From Hemerocallis citrina (taxonomy: Eukaryota > Streptophyta > Magnoliopsida > Asparagales > Asphodelaceae): DNA of 64,000 bases. Shown piece by piece: positions 55,187 to 64,000 of the stretch. The position numbers and the translations under genes were made by a program. Location: NCBI GenBank assembly GCA_017893485.1, contig CM030364.1, positions 246,215,818 to 246,279,817 on the forward strand, given 5' to 3'. The notes beneath the pieces were generated by a model. The model was not told the origin of the DNA and did no database searches. It saw only the letters and a list, made by a program, of their open reading frames with translations. The stretch's first letter is position 1. Each line of letters opens with the position of its first letter.

Positions 55187-55204
55187 TGGCGCCGTCTGTG
55201 GGAA
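55187..55204 (+). promoter_or_regulatory. Element C primer binding site
   Basis: TGGCGCCGTCTGTGGGAA, identical to the site of element A. Confidence 0.87.
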
Positions 55205-55263
55205 CCCTACTTCAGAAGCCGACCCGAGCCCAACCATCAAGGTACCTCGACAGCCGAGCTCTC

Positions 55264-56898
55264 ATGGCCCCCAAAGCCAAGAAGGCTGCTACCTCTGCCC
55301 CTCGGCAGGACTTAGCCCCGCCAGGTGCCGCCGCCGAAGCGCACGCATCCAATCACAGGGGCTCCCCGTCAGGGACCCCTAGCGGAGTGCCTCCCGTCCG
55401 GCCCAGCCCGACTTACGGGGGGTAATCATAAACTGACAGGTTAGCCGCAGCAGGGGAAAGGCCGTTCCAACTCGGCCCCGAACCATCCAAAACCACCGTC
55501 CCAAGGGCGGAGGCCAGCGCTCAGTCGCGTCGGACGGCAACTTCGGCTCGACCGAACCGGGTCGAGGGAGCCCCAGTCACTCACCAGGAATTCCAGGACT
55601 TCCGGAGGGAAATCCTGAGGGCCCTCCGAGGGGCCCCCAACAAGGAGGATGTCCGCCATTCTCAGACCGAGACGGACGCCGAGGCCAGCGTGTCCTGCCC
55701 ATCAACGATCCCACCAGAGTACGATGGCGATCTCCTAAGGTGCCTCCAAGAAATGGAGGATCGCCTCGACCACATAGGCGACGGCTGCACTGGAGCGGCT
55801 CAGGGGTACAGACTTGTCCGACCTCCTTTCTCCCCCCTCATCCTCCAAGCGGAAATACCCTGAAATTTCCGACCACCTCAGTTCGAGACCTATGACGGCG
55901 AGGGGGATCCTGCTGATCACATGGAGGGTTTCAAAACCCTGATGATGATTCACAGTGCTTCGGATCCCCTGCTGTGACGAGCCTTCCCTGCCACCCTCCG
56001 GGGTCCGGCTCGGGAATGGTTCTCCAAGCTAATCCCCTACTCCATTTACTCCTTCGACCAGTTGGAGGGCAGTTTCCTTGCCCACTTTGTCACCAGCTGG
56101 AAGGCCGAGAGGACAAGTGCTTCTTTACTTGGACTCAGGCAGAAGGAAGGGGAGTCGCTCAGAGTGTTCGTCCGGAGGTTCACCGCAGAGGCAAGGTCGG
56201 TCTCCTCCCTCGATCCTGGCGTCGCCTCCGCAGCATTTCGGCACAACGTCTGCCATGGACAGCTGAAAGCCTCTCTGGCAAAGAAACCCCCCATCGATTT
56301 TCCCGACCTCCTCAACAGGGTCAAGAAGTACATCAGGGCGGAAGAGGCCCTAAACCCAGAAGAGTCCAGGGAGGCCCCCGGGAAGGGAAAGCGGAAGGCC
56401 GAAGAAGTCGAGCCATCAAAGAAGGCTCCAAGGGACGCGAGCGCCATGAAGAAGGCCCCGCCGGTCCCTCGCTTCGAGAGGTATACCCCGCTAACCCAAA
56501 ATGTGTCCTCCATTCTCATGGTGAACGAGGACAGGGACCTCGTCCAGTACCCTCCTCGTCCGTCCAACAATACCAGCAAAAAAAGGGATCAGCGGTTCTA
56601 CTGCCGCTTCCATCGAGACAACGGGCACGACACGGATCACTGTCGTGCCCTAAAAGATGAGATCGAGGTCCTCATTCAGCGAGGGTACCTCCGGGAGTAC
56701 AAGCGAGAGGAAGCTCGGGGACAGAGGGATACGAGGAACAGGAGGACTCCACCACCTCCTCAAGCTCCCCGGCAGCTCCTCGAGCGAGTGCAGGAGCTTG
56801 ATGAGACTGAAGGCCAAGCCATATTACACTGCGTCCACGGGGGGGCCCATGGGAGGGGAGTCCAACACTTCTCGCAAGGCGTTCATCTGGGATGTTAA
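55264..56898 (+). pseudogene. gag: Element C gag
   Basis: Starts MAPKAKKAATSAP 77 bp from the primer site. In one frame it continues through stops at 55423, 55861 (Arg to stop) and 55975 (Cys to stop). The gag core (FETYDGEGDPADHMEGF, EWFSKLIPYSIYSF) is followed by an open 278-codon stretch with CRFHRDNGHDTDHC, an unusual Cys/His cluster conserved in B. A run of seven G at about 56839-56845 shifts the frame so that gag appears to end at 56898; in B the same place reads through into protease. Confidence 0.85.
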
Positions 56899-58651
56899 CG
56901 CCGTCCAAGGTCCTCTCCCCCCTCAGATCCAGCAACTCCCTGTCTCCTTCTCGGGGAAAGACCTGGAGGGGGTGCGGCTCCCTCGTTGCGACACCCTCGT
57001 CATCAAGCTCAGCATGGCCAATTTTGACGCTCGGCGAATCTTTGTGGACAACGGGAGTTCGGTCAACATTCTGTTTCTCGAAGCCTTCGAGAACCTAAAG
57101 CTCTCCCGCGACAAGCTAAAGCCGGCGGGGTACACCTTGCACGGGTTCTCGGGCGTCCCTGTAACAATTGAGGGGATCGTCACACTAGATGTCACGGCAA
57201 GTACGACCCCAAACCGAAGAACCGAGTCCATGGACTTCATGGTGGTAAACATCAAGGCAGCCTACAATGCAATACTAGGTCGCTCGGGCCTCTGCTCCCT
57301 CCAGGCTGTCCCCTCGGCCTATCACCAGAAGATGAAGTTCCCTACCAATACCGGAGTAGGTGTAGTCCGGGGGAACCAGGAAGCTGCTCGCTCATGCTAC
57401 ATGACAGCAATCGGGAGCGGCGTGTTTCCCCTCGACGCTGTCGAGATGCAGCCCCAGAGGACCCAGCCAGAGCCCGAGTCGGCAGACGAGCTGGAAGATG
57501 TCTCGTTCGAGACAGGGGATCCGTCGAAGCACTTTCGGGTAAGTTGCTCCCTCACCCCTCATCTTAAGTCCGCCCTCATCACCTGCATTCGCCGCAATGT
57601 CGACCTCTTCGCCTGGAAGCCTTCTGACATGCCCGGTATCTCCGAGGATCTCATCATGCACAAACTCAGCATGATCCCCGGGTCGAAGCCGGCTGTCCAA
57701 AAGCAACGTAAGTTCGCTCCGGAGCGACAGCAGGCGGTAAATGCGGAAGTCGACAAGCTCCTGACCGCACGCTTCATCCAAGAAGTCAGCTACCCCAAGT
57801 GGCTGGCGAACGTCGTCATGGTCAAGAAGGCGAGTGGAAGCTGGAGGATCTGTATAGATTTTACGGACCTCAACAAGGCGTGCCCCAAGGATCCATTCCC
57901 CCTCCCCAGAATCGATGCTCTTATCGATGCAACCTCGGGTCACGAGCTTCTATCCTTCATGGATGCCTTCTCAGGCTACAACCAGATCCACATGTTCCCT
58001 CCCGACATCGCCAAGACGTCCTTCATCACAGACCAGGGGCTATACTGTTACAGGGTCATGCCTTTCGGCCTGAAGAACGCCGGCGCCACTTATCAGAGGC
58101 TCGTCAACCGGGTCTTCAAGGAGCAAATCGGGCGCAATATGGAGGTGTACGTCGACGACATGCTCGTCAAGAGCCAGCGGGGGGAGGATCACGTCGCCGA
58201 TCTAGAGGAGGCCTTTGGGGTCCTTCGAACCCATAACATGAGGCTCAATCCGGCCAAGTACACTTTCGGCGTCTCCTCGGGAAAGTTTCTTGGCTTCATT
58301 GTCAGCCAGCGAGGCATCAAGGCGAACCCCAAAAAAATCCAGGCCATAATAGACATGGCCCCTCCCAGGAACATCAAAGAGGTCCAGCGGCTGACAGGAA
58401 GACTGGCGGCCATCGGCCGTTTCCTCTCGAAGTCTGGAGAGAAGTCTCTTTCGTTATTCAAAGCCCTGCGCGGCACCGGAGGGTTCGAGTGGGGTACCCA
58501 ACAACAAGAGGCCTTTGCCCAATTGAAGGAGTACCTCGCAAACCCTCCCCTCCTCAGCAAGCCCGAACCAGGAGAGCCACTCTGGCTCTACCTATCAGCC
58601 TCGAAGAAGGTGCTCAGTGCCATTCTCATTTGGGAGCAAGAGGGATCATAG
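56840..58651 (+). CDS. pol: Element C protease, RT and first RNase H part
   Basis: Open from 56657 to 58651, homologous from about 56840. Protease motif VDNGSSVNILF at about 57045; linker; RT with [44 protein letters not shown] and YVDDM at about 58146; connection region RLTGRLAAIGRF; and the start of the classical RNase H (FEWGTQQQEAF). It ends at an in-frame TAG at 58649 where relatives have a codon before KPLYYVS. Catalytic residues of PR and RT are kept. Confidence 0.88.
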   Translation, partial: GGPMGGESNTSRKAFIWDVNAVQGPLPPQIQQLPVSFSGKDLEGVRLPRCDTLVIKLSMANFDARRIFVDNGSSVNILFLEAFENLKLSRDKLKPAGYTLHGFSGVPVTIEGIVTLDVTASTTPNRRTESMDFMVVNIKAAYNAILGRSGLCSLQAVPSAYHQKMKFPTNTGVGVVRGNQEAARSCYMTAIGSGVFPLDAVEMQPQRTQPEPESADELEDVSFETGDPSKHFRVSCSLTPHLKSALITCIRRNVDLFAWKPSDMPGISEDLIMHKLSMIPGSKPAVQKQRKFAPERQQAVNAEVDKLLTARFIQEVSYPKWLANVVMVKKASGSWRICIDFTDLNKACPKDPFPLPRIDALIDATSGHELLSFMDAFSGYNQIHMFPPDIAKTSFITDQGLYCYRVMPFGLKNAGATYQRLVNRVFKEQIGRNMEVYVDDMLVKSQRGEDHVADLEEAFGVLRTHNMRLNPAKYTFGVSSGKFLGFIVSQRGIKANPKKIQAIIDMAPPRNIKEVQRLTGRLAAIGRFLSKSGEKSLSLFKALRGTGGFEWGTQQQEAFAQLKEYLANPPLLSKPEPGEPLWLYLSASKKVLSAILIWEQEGS

Positions 58652-59662
58652 AAGCCTCTATACTATGTCAGCAAGGTCCTGCTCGACGCCGAGACCAGAT
58701 ACTCTCGGATGGAGAAAGTAGCGTACGCCTTGGTCATGGCCTCGCGAAAACTCCGTCCATATTTTCAATCTCATTCGGTCCAGGTACTGACAGACCAACC
58801 CCTGAAGGCTGTATTCTACAAGCCGGAGAGCTCGGGTCGACTCGTCAAATGGTCGATCGAGCTCAGCCAGTATGACATTGGCTATCAACCCAGAACAGCC
58901 ATCAAGGGGCAGGCCCTCGCAGAATTCATCACGGAATGCACCATCTCCGAGCACCCCGCGAGCAAGGAGGCCGACCAGACGTGGGAAGTTTACGTCGATG
59001 GATCCTCCTGCGAGGCGGGTAGCGGAGCTGGCATTATTCTGTGAGGCCCAGATGGTTTTCTTCTCCAGTACTGCCTACGCCTCAACTTCTCGACCTCCAA
59101 CAACGAGGCCGAGTACGAGGCCATGATCGTCGGGCTCACCCTGGCTCATCAGGCCGGCACCAGACAGATCAGGGCTTTTAGCGACTCCCAGCTCGTGGTC
59201 AACCAGATCACCGGGGAGTACGAGGCTCGTGACGATCGAATGGTCCGGTACCGAGCTGTGGTTCAAGGCCTACTGACGTCCTTCGACGAGTCGGCTGTTT
59301 TGAGGATCCCCCGGGAACAGAATGTCCAGGCTGACGCCCTGTCAAAGCAGGCTTCATCATCCTTCGAAGGTCTCGACCGCACGGTCCTGATCGAAGTCAT
59401 GTTGAAACCAAGCATCGACATCCCGGAGGTCCTGTGTATTGAAGACAGAGCTCCCATCGACGACTGGACCACTCTTATTAGGCAATTTCTCGTCAAGGGA
59501 GATCTCCCCGAAGACCGAGCTGAGGCAAGACGGGTCAGGGCTCGAGCAGAAAGATTCACAATGATCAACTCAACACTCTTCAAAAGGTCCTACACAACCT
59601 CGGATGGCCGACCCTATCTTCGCTGCCTCACTCCAGATGAAGCCAAATATGCTCTCAAGTAG
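58652..59662 (+). pseudogene. pol: Element C RNase H end and second (archaeal-type) RNase H
   Basis: Same frame after the stop: classical RNase H residues (YSRMEKVAYALVMASRKL, VLTDQPLKAVF), then a second RNase H beginning WEVYVDGSSCEAGSGAG with NNEAEYEAMIVGL, FSDSQLVVNQI and QNVQADALSKQA, carrying D-E-D-D type residues. A TGA at about 59042 lies inside the second domain and a TAG at 59660 before integrase. Confidence 0.85.
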
Positions 59663-60716
59663 CTACACGAGGGGATCAGTGGATGCCACATGGGAAGCCG
59701 CTCGCTCGCGCGGAAGGCTTTGAATCACGGGTACTACTGGCCCACCATGTTGCAAGACGCCCTAACCCTTGTCAAGAAATGTGGTCCCTGTCAAAGGTTC
59801 TCGCCCATCAAAAGGGCTCCGCAAGAAAACATCTGCTCAATAGCCAGTCCGACCCCCTTTGCCATGTGGGGAATGGATCTGGTAGGCCCCTTTCCAAAGG
59901 CAACAGGGCAACGAAAGTTTCTCATTGTGGCGATCGACTACTTACAAAATGGATCGAGGCAGAGCCATTAGCAATGATCACCGAGCGACAGGCCCAGCAG
60001 TTTTTCTGGAAACACATCGTCTGTCGATTCGGGATTCCGCAGGTGCTCATCACAGATAATGGGACTCAGTTCGCGGGTAGGAATTTCTGCAAGTTCTGCG
60101 AAGATCTCGGGATCTAATAGCGCTTTTCTTTAGTTTGTCATCCCCAGTCTAATGGTCAGGCCGAGAACGCGAACCGCCAAATCCTTGACGACCTCAAGAA
60201 ACGACTCGATAACTCTTCCAAGGGGTTATGGGTTGACGAATTACCAAGCATTCTCTGGGCCCACCGAACGACCAAGAGAATCCCCACGGGAGAATCCCCT
60301 TTCAATCTGACGTACGGTGCAGAGGCCGTCATTCCCATGGAGATTGGTATCCCTTTGCCCCGTATAATGGCTTTCGACGAGGTCGAAAACTCCCAACAGC
60401 TGCGAGCCGACCTGGACCTCATAGACGAGGTCAGGGAAAAGTCCGCCATTAGAAGAAGCATCTACCAGCAAAGAATCGAGAAATTCTACAACAATAGGGT
60501 GTGCCTGACTGACATCAAACTTGGAGATCTTGTCCTCCGAAAACTGGCGGTTTCCAACCTCGGCCAGAAGAGAAAGCTGGCTCCAAATTGGGAGGGTCCC
60601 TACAAAGTATCTGAAGTCATGCGCCCTGGCACGTACCACCTAACCAGTGCCGAAGGCAAGCCCATCAAAAGGCCCTGGAACGCGGAGCACCTAATCAAGT
60701 TCTTAGGAGGAGAGTA
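59663..60716 (+). pseudogene. pol: Element C integrase
   Basis: HHCC finger (HEGISGCH, CGPCQRF), catalytic core with WGMDLVGPFP, TDNGTQFAGR and the Glu in SNGQAENANRQ, then the C-terminal GPYKVSEVMRPGTYHL and RPWNAEHLIKFLGGE end. A one-base loss near 59945 shifts the frame, and two adjacent stops lie at 60115-60120. The catalytic D, D and E are all present. Confidence 0.87.
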
Positions 60717-60870
60717 GCCTCCATGTAAATTATCATGATTGTAATCGGCACATCGTGCCTAGTCTTTTGTAACAGTTCAAATGTATTGTCAATATGTCAG
60801 CTTTCTTAAAACAAGCTTACGGCTTCTTGTTTTGCAACAAATAAATGAACCTATCCCAAGTTCGGAGTGC
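60717..60870. other. Element C pol 3' spacer
   Basis: AT-richer non-coding link from the pol stop to the first tandem repeat. Confidence 0.5.
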
Positions 60871-61250
60871 GGATAACAGCGCGAGCCCAAAAAGCTTCCC
60901 TTACAAGCTTGGGGGCTCGGCGCGCGGATAACAGCGCGAGCCCAAAAAGCTTCCCTTACAAGCTTGGGGGCTCGGCGCTCGGATGACAGCGCGAGCCCAA
61001 AAAGCTTCCCTTACAAGCTTGGGGGCTCGGCGCTCGGATAACAGCGCGAGCCCAAAAAGCTTCCCTTACAAGCTTGGGGGCTCGGCGCGCGGATAACAGT
61101 GCGAGCCCAAAAAGCTTTCCTTACAAGCTTGGGGGCTGGGAGCTCGGATGACAGCGTGAGCCCAAAAAGCTTCCCTTACAAGCTTGGGGGCTCGGCGCTC
61201 AGATAAACTAGCAAGCCCAAAAAGCCTCCCTACAAGCTTGGGCTCGGTAT
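60871..61250. repeat. 55 bp tandem repeats, element C
   Basis: Seven copies; GCGAGCCCAAAAAGCTTCCC recurs at 60881, 60936, 60991 and 61046 and in diverged form to 61211. Each has an inverted pair AAGCTTCCCTTACAAGCTT. Confidence 0.9.
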
Positions 61251-61259
61251 TCGGGCGGC

Positions 61260-62160
61260 ACGGCCTTAGTCAGTTCTTTGGTAACGCGCATCCATTCAAA
61301 CGACTCTGCGTCCTCCACGCCCACGCCGTCTCTCCCTGAGAACATGTGCAGGAGCTCGGCGTCGACCCCGAGCAAGGCGGGTGCCTTCTCCAAGGCGCCG
61401 CGACCTTGACACTCGGCGGCGACCCTCCGCTACGCCCGCAGTTGCCTTTCTCACCGGTATGGGAGCTCAGGCATCCGTTCCTCGCTCGGTTTGGGCTTCT
61501 CGAAGCTCATCAACCTATGTACGAGGCGACATCCGCTAGCCACGCCCACGCCGTCTCTCCCCGAGAACATGTGCAGGAGCTCGGCGTCGACCCCGAGCAA
61601 GGTGGGTGCCTTCTCCAAGGCGCCTGCGACCTTGACACTCGCCGGCGACCCTCTGCTACGCCCGCAGTTGTCTTTCTCACCGATATGGTGGCTCGGCATC
61701 CGTCCCTCGCTCGGTTTGGGCTTCTTCAAGCCCATCAACCGATGCACGAGGCGATATCCGCCAGCCACACCCACGCCGTCTCTCCCCGAGAACATGTGCA
61801 GGAGCTCGGCGTCGACCCCGAGCAAGGCAGGTGCCTTCTCCCAAGGCGCCGTGACCTTGACACTCGGCAGGCGGCCCTCTACTACGCCTGCAGTTGTCTT
61901 TCTCACCGGTATGGGGGCTCGGCATCCGTCCCTCGCTCGGTTTGGGCTTGTTGAAGCTCATCAACCGATGCACGAGGCGACATCCGCCAGCCACGCCCGC
62001 ACTGTCTATCCCCGAGAACATGTGCAGGAGCTCGACGTCGACCCCGAGCAAGGCGGGTGCCTTCTCACAAGGCACCGCGACCTTGATGCTCGGCGGTGAC
62101 CCCCTGCTACTCTTGCAACTGGTTCTCGCAAACATGGGGGCTATTCAAAGCCGCTCGACC
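61260..62160. repeat. 225 bp tandem repeats, element C
   Basis: Four copies; AACATGTGCAGGAGCTC recurs at 61341, 61566, 61791 and 62017. Units stay open in several frames on both strands because their sequence is GC-rich and the length is a multiple of three; the ORFs of 150-200 codons here are artefacts of the repeat. Confidence 0.9.
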
Positions 62161-62219
62161 ACTACGCTCGGTTACGAGCTACAACCGCTGTGTTGACAAA
62201 ATTTTATTAGGTTTAGAGC

Positions 62220-62610
62220 ATCCGCCTTCGGCAGACGCCCCGAGTCCCGGGTCGAGTTATTGACCACCCTTTCACCAGCGAACAACTCGGGGTTTACGGC
62301 TTTTACAACCCTGAACCCCGAACTGTTCGAGGATGGCAGGGGGCCCTCAACCCACTGCTCTCTCCGTCCCAGAACAAATGCTCCGAGCCTCCCAGCCGTT
62401 CAGCTGACCCTTCTCTCGCCCCCGAACAACTCGAGGTTTACGGCCCTTACGAGCCCAAAACCCCGAACTGTTCGAGGACGGCATGAGAGCCACCACGCTT
62501 CGGCTCTCTCCGAACCCCCGAAACGATCGGTCGGCCCACCGCTCACCAACGAACAACCTGGGGTCTCATGGCTCTAACGGCCCGTACCCCGAATAGTCCG
62601 AGGGTGATCG
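62220..62610. repeat. 127-144 bp repeats, element C
   Basis: Three diverged copies around GAACAACTCGGGGTTTACGG at 62280, 62424 and 62551, each ending with an ACCCCGAACTGTTCGAGG-like word. Confidence 0.8.
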
Positions 62611-62997
62611 GTGTGCCTCCAATCCGGAGCATGCGGAAAAATTGTGTTCTCTGGGCGCCCACCTTCCGCAGGCACCCTAATCATGCAGCTAACTGCCTGA
62701 CAACCAACAAGGGAAGAGGGGATTATATAGCCCTCTAAGGCCACCATTTATTGCATCTAGGTATACGAAACGGCGGAAGGCGAAACATCGCTATAAATGC
62801 TCATGGAAATACGAAACGTCGCAATTAATGACGCAGTCGCGTCAGTGACGACCCTTCGTAGCTGTCACACCGACCACCCTCGGCATCCGAGGCAATCAAG
62901 GTTCCGGAAAATGAATGTTCTTATTGATTACTCATTGCTTACAACTCAATAAACATCGGTACAAATACCAAGTACAAATACAAGGAAAAAACTCAAC
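62611..62997. other. Element C spacer before antisense gene
   Basis: No repeat or ORF recognised. On the minus strand it is downstream of the accessory ORF and may hold its 3' end. A TATA-like ATTATATAGCCC is at 62722. Confidence 0.4.
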
Positions 62998-63501
62998 TCA
63001 CTCACCCTCGGCTGGAAACTCAAATTCGGGGCTCCTATCACGCTCGTCCGAACCGGCCCGGGAAGGTACTCCCGCCACCGAGCTTCCAGCATCTTCGGGC
63101 TGCGTCCCATCCGGTAGAAATATCGGAGACAACCCCGGGGTCGCATTGTTGGCCCCTTCTATCAGACCAGCGCCTAACAACAGCTTCAGTCTGCGAATCT
63201 CCACCTCCTTCTCGACTACGGCCTCACGAAGGGCAGACTCCGAAGCCGAACTCCCACTCGAAGCATCCGAGAGGGACCAGCCTGTCTCGATAACCCACCA
63301 GTCCCGGTCGGCTACGGCCTTCTTCAGGCGCGCCAACTCCAAGCCGAGCTCCCGGGACCTGTTCATTAAATAGTTAACGGCGGCAGCTCGATCCTGAGCT
63401 TGCTTCTGTTGACGAAGCAAAACCACCTTCGTGGCCCCCTCCCCCACTCGATCTAAAGGCACCTCGGCAACAACGGGGAAGGCGACATAGGTCTCGTGCA
63501 T
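62998..63501 (-). CDS. Element C second antisense accessory ORF
   Basis: 167 codons, MHETYVAFPVVAEVPLDRVG start, opposite to pol. The middle is heptad-rich (LRQQKQAQDRAAAVNYLMNR, LGLELARLKKAVADRDWWVI, VVEKEVEIRRLKLLL), likely a long coiled coil; the end is Ser/Glu/Pro-rich. The start follows an AT-rich tract ending CTTTTTGATAG, which may be a 3' splice site, so this could be a downstream exon of the gene at 63672-64000. The B counterpart starts at 6661. Function unknown. Confidence 0.62.
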   Translation of the reverse strand: MHETYVAFPVVAEVPLDRVGEGATKVVLLRQQKQAQDRAAAVNYLMNRSRELGLELARLKKAVADRDWWVIETGWSLSDASSGSSASESALREAVVEKEVEIRRLKLLLGAGLIEGANNATPGLSPIFLPDGTQPEDAGSSVAGVPSRAGSDERDRSPEFEFPAEGE

Positions 63502-63671
63502 CTATCAAAAAGACGAGAACAAACATCACAAAAAACACAAGTATGGAAGAATCGGCCCAAAAAATATATATTTCATTACTTTCAAAAGTTTGATACAAAA
63601 ACCGCGGTGGCCAGTCCGCCCAAGGCATTTACATCAAAAACCAAAAAAAAAAAAAAAGAGGAGATCTATTC

Positions 63672-64000
63672 TTGAGGGTGGGGTGGCACCTCATCTTCGT
63701 TCTGATTGCCCCCCGCGTCGTCACCTCCCGAGGTGATAGGAAGGTTAGGGGACCCATCTGTAGGAGAGATGGTCCACGTTCTGCTCGGGGTAGATATGTC
63801 TAAAATGGGACTTGGCTTGTTCGTATGCCTCGTCCTGTGCCACCATGATGGTCTCCCCCAAAGCCGACTCCATCTCTTCCAGTGCCTTCTTCCCCTTCGC
63901 CGCCTCGGCCGCGATCTTCGCCTCGAGGTCCTCCCGATCCTGCTTGTGGATCCTGGCGAGCGACTCGAGCTGGGCGTCGTGAACGGCGATCATCGATCGA
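63672..64000 (-). CDS. Element C antisense accessory gene, C-terminal part
   Basis: Runs in from beyond the right edge. It encodes a Lys/Glu/Ala coiled coil (IHKQDREDLEAKIAAEAAKG) and the block DEAYEQAKSHFRHIYPEQNV that matches DDAYNRAKEHFLHLYPEAKT of element B (about 6295-6350). In this frame it stops at 63745; a shifted frame with an acidic Gly/Asp tail reaches 63672, as in B. Confidence 0.68.

Larger units (their letters stand above)
54598..64000 (+). mobile_element. Tat-type Ty3/gypsy element C
   Basis: 5' LTR, primer site, gag-pol with protease, RT, RNase H, a second archaeal-type RNase H and integrase, then about 2.2 kb of tandem repeats and an antisense accessory gene at the right edge. 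The second RNase H is the hallmark of the Tat lineage. Coding is close to full length but has about seven in-frame stops and two or more frameshifts. The 3' LTR is outside the window. Confidence 0.92.

Noticed and set aside
61260..62160. Overlapping ORFs of 150-200 codons on both strands
   Set aside because: They are products of a GC-rich 225 bp repeat whose length is a multiple of three; the same peptides repeat in different frames.

Overview
The window is repeat-dominated plant nuclear DNA, more likely eudicot than monocot. The evidence is the plant-specific retrotransposon lineages (Tat, Athila, Tekay-like, copia), a caulimovirid fossil with a viroplasmin domain, hAT, Helitron and foldback elements, and a GT-AG intron. 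I found no intact host gene, rRNA gene or CRISPR array.

Layout. 1-3824 is the 5' part of Tat-type Ty3/gypsy element 'A' on the minus strand, running off the left edge; it sits in a Tekay-like LTR fragment (3825-4527). 4528-8206, 16893-19633 and 29520-30465 are three pieces of a second minus-strand Tat element 'B': antisense accessory gene plus 3' tandem repeats; RT-protease-gag; gag start, primer site and 5' LTR. B is interrupted by element 'D' (8207-16892), a non-autonomous element with a 5.9 kb LTR and an internal region of only 1.05 kb, and by Athila-type element 'F' (19634-29519), which has both 1638 bp LTRs, a 5 bp target duplication and nearly intact gag-pol. The Tekay-like LTR at 3825-4527 also interrupts B's accessory gene.

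30481-45429 is an old copia element 'E' whose pol is split by a nest of later insertions: a Tekay-like LTR without a target duplication (32285-35593), a GGGCC-type hAT 'G' (ends 42716), a second hAT-like element 'H' inside G (35727-42086), a solo LTR inside H with a CCAGA duplication (35930-39912), one or two Helitrons (41501-42013) and a foldback MITE (42098-42449). 45430-46904 is mostly unassigned and is followed by a second foldback MITE inside a (TA)n tract.

47252-54110 is a rearranged endogenous pararetrovirus (Caulimoviridae) on the minus strand. It holds the C-terminal coat protein with a CCHC knuckle, protease, RT, RNase H, a viroplasmin/transactivator region and the intergenic promoter/leader, plus a second partial copy of the viroplasmin region. 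It carries stops and frameshifts, and the movement protein and coat N-terminus are absent.

54598-64000 is Tat element 'C' on the plus strand: 5' LTR, primer site, a decayed but nearly full-length gag-PR-RT-RH-second RH-INT, three families of 3' tandem repeats, and an antisense accessory gene cut by the right edge. A, B and C show the same organisation at different stages of decay.

Order of events inferred from nesting and LTR divergence: E is oldest (LTRs differ at roughly a fifth of positions), then B, then F (about 17 differences in 1638 bp, counted by eye) and D (about five substitutions in 1.75 kb) as recent arrivals. All divergence figures are by eye, not from an alignment program.
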